Notes under the pieces: model-generated
What the model was told of the DNA's origin: nothing
Database searches by the model: none
The model's input: the letters and a program-made list of their open reading frames with translations, nothing else
NCBI RefSeq assembly: GCF_014636865.1
Contig: NZ_BMER01000002.1
Location: 120,282 to 184,281 of the forward strand
Direction of reading: 5' to 3'
Origin: Parapedobacter pyrenivorans
GTDB lineage: Bacteria; Bacteroidota; Bacteroidia; Sphingobacteriales; Sphingobacteriaceae
DNA: 64,000 nucleotides
Program-made: the position numbers and the translations under genes
Part shown: piece after piece, positions 61,158 to 64,000 of the stretch
Position numbering within the stretch: the stretch's first letter is position 1
Layout of the letters: each line of letters begins with the position of its first letter

Positions 61158-62051
61158 CTATAATAGCCCAATCACCCCCCCAAAGCGATAGCTGAGGCCA
61201 ATCTCGTGGGTGGTGTTGCCGATGCGCCGGTTCAGCGGCTCATTGCCCGGGTTGAACTGGTAGCTGTAGCCCAATCCGAAGCCCCCGAAGTGGAACTGCG
61301 CCATCCCCGCAAACTCCCCGTAGCTCCGCACGTTCGCCCCGATGCCGAACGTCCGCTTGATGAATACCAGCGCCGAGGCCTCCGCCTGCGGCCGCAGGCT
61401 CTCCGCATACGTCACCAGCACGCTCGGCCGGAACTGGAAGTCCGCGCCCATGTCGAACAGCGCACCGGCCGTCAGGTGGTACAGGTTGCGGAAGTTGTAC
61501 CGGCTGTCGCTGGCCACGCCCAGGCTGCCCAGCATCAGCCGCGGAAGCGACAGCCCCACATAGTAACGCTCCGGACGGTACAGCAGCACCCCGAAGCCCA
61601 CCAGCGCGTCCGTCTCCTTCACATCCTCGCGGAAGGCCGGATCCATCGGGTCCAGCTGCGAGAACCTGCCGTCCAGGTAGCTCACCCCCGCATTCAGCGA
61701 AAGCCCCACGTATTCCGTCTCCGATATCCGCACGCTCTTGGCGAAGAATGCCGAGGCTTCGGTCAGTTTCTCCACCGCCAGGCTCTCGTGGCGGATGTTC
61801 AGCCCAGCCGTCGCACCGAAGCTTTCGAAGCCCACGTGGCCGCTGCCCCAGAATACCGTGGGTGCACCGTCCATCCCCACCCACTGCCGCCGGCCGATCA
61901 CCGACACCTCACCTTTCCGGCTCATCAGGCTCGCCGCCGGGTTGATCACCGTACGCAGCTGCCCGTGCTGCGTGTGCGTAAGCGGCTGCTGGCCATGTGC
62001 CGTAGCCACAGATCCCATCAATGCAGCCAGTATGATTAGATTCCGTCTCAT
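61158..62051 (-). CDS. PorP/SprF family type IX secretion protein
   Basis: A 297-residue outer-membrane beta-barrel protein with a signal peptide (IILAALMGSVATAHGQ). PorP/SprF traits: QHGQLRTVINPAASLMSRKG, VIGRRQWVGMDGAPTVFWGS, YVGLSLNAGVSYLDGRF, YYVGLSLPRLML and the last strands ending in GLSYRFGGVIG. Such proteins partner with large T9SS type B substrates, binding their C-terminal domain so that they stay anchored at the surface. The gene follows the large MBG-repeat protein gene by 63 bp in the same direction, the usual arrangement for such pairs. Confidence 0.94.
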   Translation of the reverse strand: MRRNLIILAALMGSVATAHGQQPLTHTQHGQLRTVINPAASLMSRKGEVSVIGRRQWVGMDGAPTVFWGSGHVGFESFGATAGLNIRHESLAVEKLTEASAFFAKSVRISETEYVGLSLNAGVSYLDGRFSQLDPMDPAFREDVKETDALVGFGVLLYRPERYYVGLSLPRLMLGSLGVASDSRYNFRNLYHLTAGALFDMGADFQFRPSVLVTYAESLRPQAEASALVFIKRTFGIGANVRSYGEFAGMAQFHFGGFGLGYSYQFNPGNEPLNRRIGNTTHEIGLSYRFGGVIGLL

Positions 62052-62114
62052 CTCTTGTCTGTTGTCTAATGTCTAATATCTAAGTACTATCTACTCACCA
62101 CGATGTACCATCCG

Positions 62115-64000
62115 CTAATACCGCAGCACGAAGTAACCCTTCCGGTATTCCGTACCGCTGCCCGTACCGAGTTCCACGATGTAGAAGTACGTCCCCGCAG
62201 GAAGCTGCTGCTGTCCGCTGCCGACGCCGCGGAATGCCACCCGGTCGTTGTCGTAGCCGCTGGCCTCCCACACCACCGTGCCGTTGCGGTTGATCACGCT
62301 CACCCGGTTACCCCGGTAATCCCGGATACCCTCGATGATCAGGAACTCGTTGATGCCGTCGCCGTTCGGCGATACCGCCTGGTGCACCCGCACCGGGAAA
62401 TCCGAGGATGGGTCGACCACCCGCAGTGTCACCGTCACCGGTTCGGCCGCTTCATGGTTGCCGTCGCCCGCCTGCGCGGCCGTGATCGTCACCGTGCCCA
62501 GCCGGAGTACGTTGAGTGCCGTGCCGCTGGGTGTGGCCACCTGTTCGTCGTCGATTGCCAGGCTCACCGGCAGCCCGCTTGAGGCCGTTACGTCCAGCTG
62601 CACCGTGCCCGCATCCCGGTTCACTTCCGCGGGGGCGTTGAACATGATCGTCTGGCTGGCCTTGCGCACAACCAATGCCTGGGTGATCTCCGGGCGATTC
62701 GCATAGTTCCCGTTAACCGGCACCGTGGCCGTGATGGCTGTTTCGCCCGCGCCCGTGATGCGGATCATCCCGTCTGCCGTGATCTCCGCTACCGCCGCGT
62801 TGCTGCTCGTGTAGGTGATTTCCTCCCCGCTGCTGGTACTGGCACCCCCGCTGAAACCGTCATCACCGTAGGTCTTCTCCGCCAGTACCGGGAAGGCCAG
62901 TGTCCGCATCCCAGGCGTGATCCGCAGCGTGGCCGTCAGCATCAGGTCTTCGTAGTTACCGCCGCCATCGATCGTGGCCGTCACTATCTGGCTGCCCGCA
63001 TCCGTGCGGCTGTTATTCGCATAACTTACCGATGCGCCCTCCGGCAGCATCCCTACAATCGTCAAGGATTTGGCCGTTCCGTCGTATATAAAGCTGCCGT
63101 CCGGCAGGGTGACCTCTGGGGCAACCGAGGCCGTGATCTCCAGCTCCGCGCCGTTGAAGGACAATTCGTAGTTGTCGCTCAAGTCCAGTGTGCCCCGCCT
63201 GATGTTATAGCTACCTACAGCCTCACCAGGTTCACGCGTCAGCGTGCCCGTGAAACCGTCGCCCGCTACCAGTGCCGGGGACACCGTGTAGGTCAATTCC
63301 GGGTCTGTCCGGCCGAGTATCTTAGTCTGATTATCCGCAGTTACCGTCACCCCAAGCGGTGTGATGGCAAAGTCTGCTCCCGTGTAGACTATCGTATAGT
63401 TAGCCCCTGCATCCACCGTGCCCTGCGTAATCGCATACGAACCCACATCTTCACCGGGGGCACGCTCCAATGCGCCCGTCAGGATCGATTCATCATCGCT
63501 TAGTTCAAAGCCCGTGGCCTCAAAGGTCAGCGCCGGATCGCCCGAGCCGTAAATCTTGCCCTGCCCCGCATCGGCAATGATTGTCAGCGTCGCCGGGGTA
63601 ATCACAAAGTCCGCAGCAGTATACGCTATCGTGTAGTTATCCCCTGCATCCAATGTGCCCTGCGTAATCGCATACGAACCCACGTCTTCACCCGGGGCAC
63701 GCTCCAATGCGCCCGTCAGGATCGATTCGTCATCGCTTAGTGCAAAACCCGTGGCCTCAAAGGTTAACACCGGATCAGCCGAACCATACACCTTGCCTTG
63801 CTCGGGGTTTGACGTGATCGTCAACGTAGCCGGGGTAATTGCAAAGTCTGCTCCCGTGTAGGCTATCGTATAGTTACCCCCTGCATCCACCGTGCCCTGC
63901 GTAATCGCATACGAACCCACGTCTTCACCCGGGGCACGCTCCAATGCGCCCGTCAGGATCGATTCATCATCGCTTAGTTCAAAGCCCGTGGCCTCAAAGG
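62115..64000 (-). CDS. MBG-repeat surface protein with T9SS type B C-terminal domain (N-terminus outside window)
   Basis: The frame is open to the window end, so only the last 628 or so residues are seen. The first part is tandem MBG-type repeats of 79 residues (237 bp), each with ERAPGEDVGSYAITQGT, NYTIAYTGADFAITP and VLTFEATGF motifs. More divergent MBG and bacterial Ig-like units follow (TYTVSPALVAGDGFTGTLTR; EITYTSSNAAVAEITADGMI). The end, VSPNGDGINEFLIIEG ... LPAGTYFYIVELG ... KGYFVLRY, is the gliding-motility-associated C-terminal domain that targets T9SS type B cargo. It should be a large surface adhesin or filament, secreted with help from the PorP/SprF protein encoded downstream. Confidence 0.92.
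   Translation of the reverse strand, partial: FEATGFELSDDESILTGALERAPGEDVGSYAITQGTVDAGGNYTIAYTGADFAITPATLTITSNPEQGKVYGSADPVLTFEATGFALSDDESILTGALERAPGEDVGSYAITQGTLDAGDNYTIAYTAADFVITPATLTIIADAGQGKIYGSGDPALTFEATGFELSDDESILTGALERAPGEDVGSYAITQGTVDAGANYTIVYTGADFAITPLGVTVTADNQTKILGRTDPELTYTVSPALVAGDGFTGTLTREPGEAVGSYNIRRGTLDLSDNYELSFNGAELEITASVAPEVTLPDGSFIYDGTAKSLTIVGMLPEGASVSYANNSRTDAGSQIVTATIDGGGNYEDLMLTATLRITPGMRTLAFPVLAEKTYGDDGFSGGASTSSGEEITYTSSNAAVAEITADGMIRITGAGETAITATVPVNGNYANRPEITQALVVRKASQTIMFNAPAEVNRDAGTVQLDVTASSGLPVSLAIDDEQVATPSGTALNVLRLGTVTITAAQAGDGNHEAAEPVTVTLRVVDPSSDFPVRVHQAVSPNGDGINEFLIIEGIRDYRGNRVSVINRNGTVVWEASGYDNDRVAFRGVGSGQQQLPAGTYFYIVELGTGSGTEYRKGYFVLRY
63461..64000 (-). repeat. 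237-bp tandem repeats coding for MBG units
   Basis: The string CACGCTCCAATGCGCCCGTC recurs at 63461, 63698 and 63935, exactly 237 bp apart, and the intervening DNA is close to identical with few third-position changes. The array runs out of the window. Such DNA-level identity suggests recent unequal recombination or gene conversion, and the copy number may vary between strains. Confidence 0.9.

Noticed and set aside
61206..62039. 277-codon and 214-codon open frames overlapping the PorP/SprF gene on both strands
   Set aside because: High-GC shadow frames, rich in Arg, Gly, Pro and His without pattern; the PorP/SprF frame has a signal peptide and family motifs.
62044..62090. Short direct repeats of GTCTAAT type upstream of the PorP/SprF gene
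   Set aside because: Degenerate and low in complexity; could be operator-like, but nothing ties them to a protein or a structure.
1..64000. tRNA, rRNA, CRISPR, phage or insertion-sequence features
   Set aside because: No cloverleaf-like, rRNA, repeat-spacer, integrase or transposase signal was recognised by eye; a dedicated scan was not possible.

Overview
The window looks like chromosomal DNA of a Bacteroidota bacterium, most likely a Sphingobacteriaceae member of moderately high GC such as Parapedobacter or a relative (inference). The evidence is three SusC/SusD pairs, an ECF sigma/FecR pair, many lipoproteins with SusD-type lipoboxes, -7 boxes of the Bacteroidota type TAnnTTTG, and a PorP/SprF gene next to a protein with a type IX secretion (T9SS) C-terminal domain. 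I saw no rRNA, tRNA, CRISPR array or intact insertion sequence.

Left part (1-20.7 kb). A truncated LysR regulator is followed by a plus-strand trio typical of Planctomycetes: a PSCyt1/DUF1549/LamG/DUF1553 lipoprotein, a Tat-type DUF1501 protein, and a DUF2231/cytochrome-like/LRR membrane protein. Converging on it is a minus-strand uptake locus: FecR, SusC with an STN domain, SusD, a Cys-type sulfatase, a GDPD-family phosphodiesterase and a TIM-barrel isomerase. The partner ECF sigma gene diverges from fecR. An XRE regulator with a small membrane protein, and a beta-helix lipoprotein ending in a PDZ domain, complete this part.

Middle (20.9-34.6 kb). A 38-residue charged protein, a broken rtcB remnant and a YciI/ECF sigma pair precede a sialic-acid utilization locus on the minus strand: sialidase, SusC, SusD, two proteins of unknown function, an SSS transporter, a NanM-like mutarotase and a NanA-like lyase. 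A FadR-type regulator lies beside it. The promoters of the regulator and of the sialidase share a 19-bp site, 17 of 19 identical, placed as expected for a repressor operator.

Right-middle (34.7-59.2 kb). After an S41 peptidase, an NTF2-like protein and two lipoproteins comes an eleven-gene minus-strand locus: an AraC regulator, M81 metallopeptidase, SMP-30 lactonase, two secreted paralogues of unknown function, an MFS sugar porter, a mannonate-dehydratase-like enzyme, a clan GH-A-like hydrolase, a HemL-like aminotransferase, SusC and SusD. An SDR dehydrogenase diverges from the AraC gene. No catabolic locus I know matches this set, so it is the best candidate here for an undescribed pathway, probably for a glycoside containing an amino sugar or sugar acid.

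Right end (59.2-64 kb). YceI and CPBP-protease genes are followed by a relic of a segmental duplication: the S41 promoter region joined to collinear pieces of the 38-39.6 kb lipoprotein gene. Last come a PorP/SprF protein and a large MBG-repeat protein with a T9SS type B C-terminus, which runs off the window.
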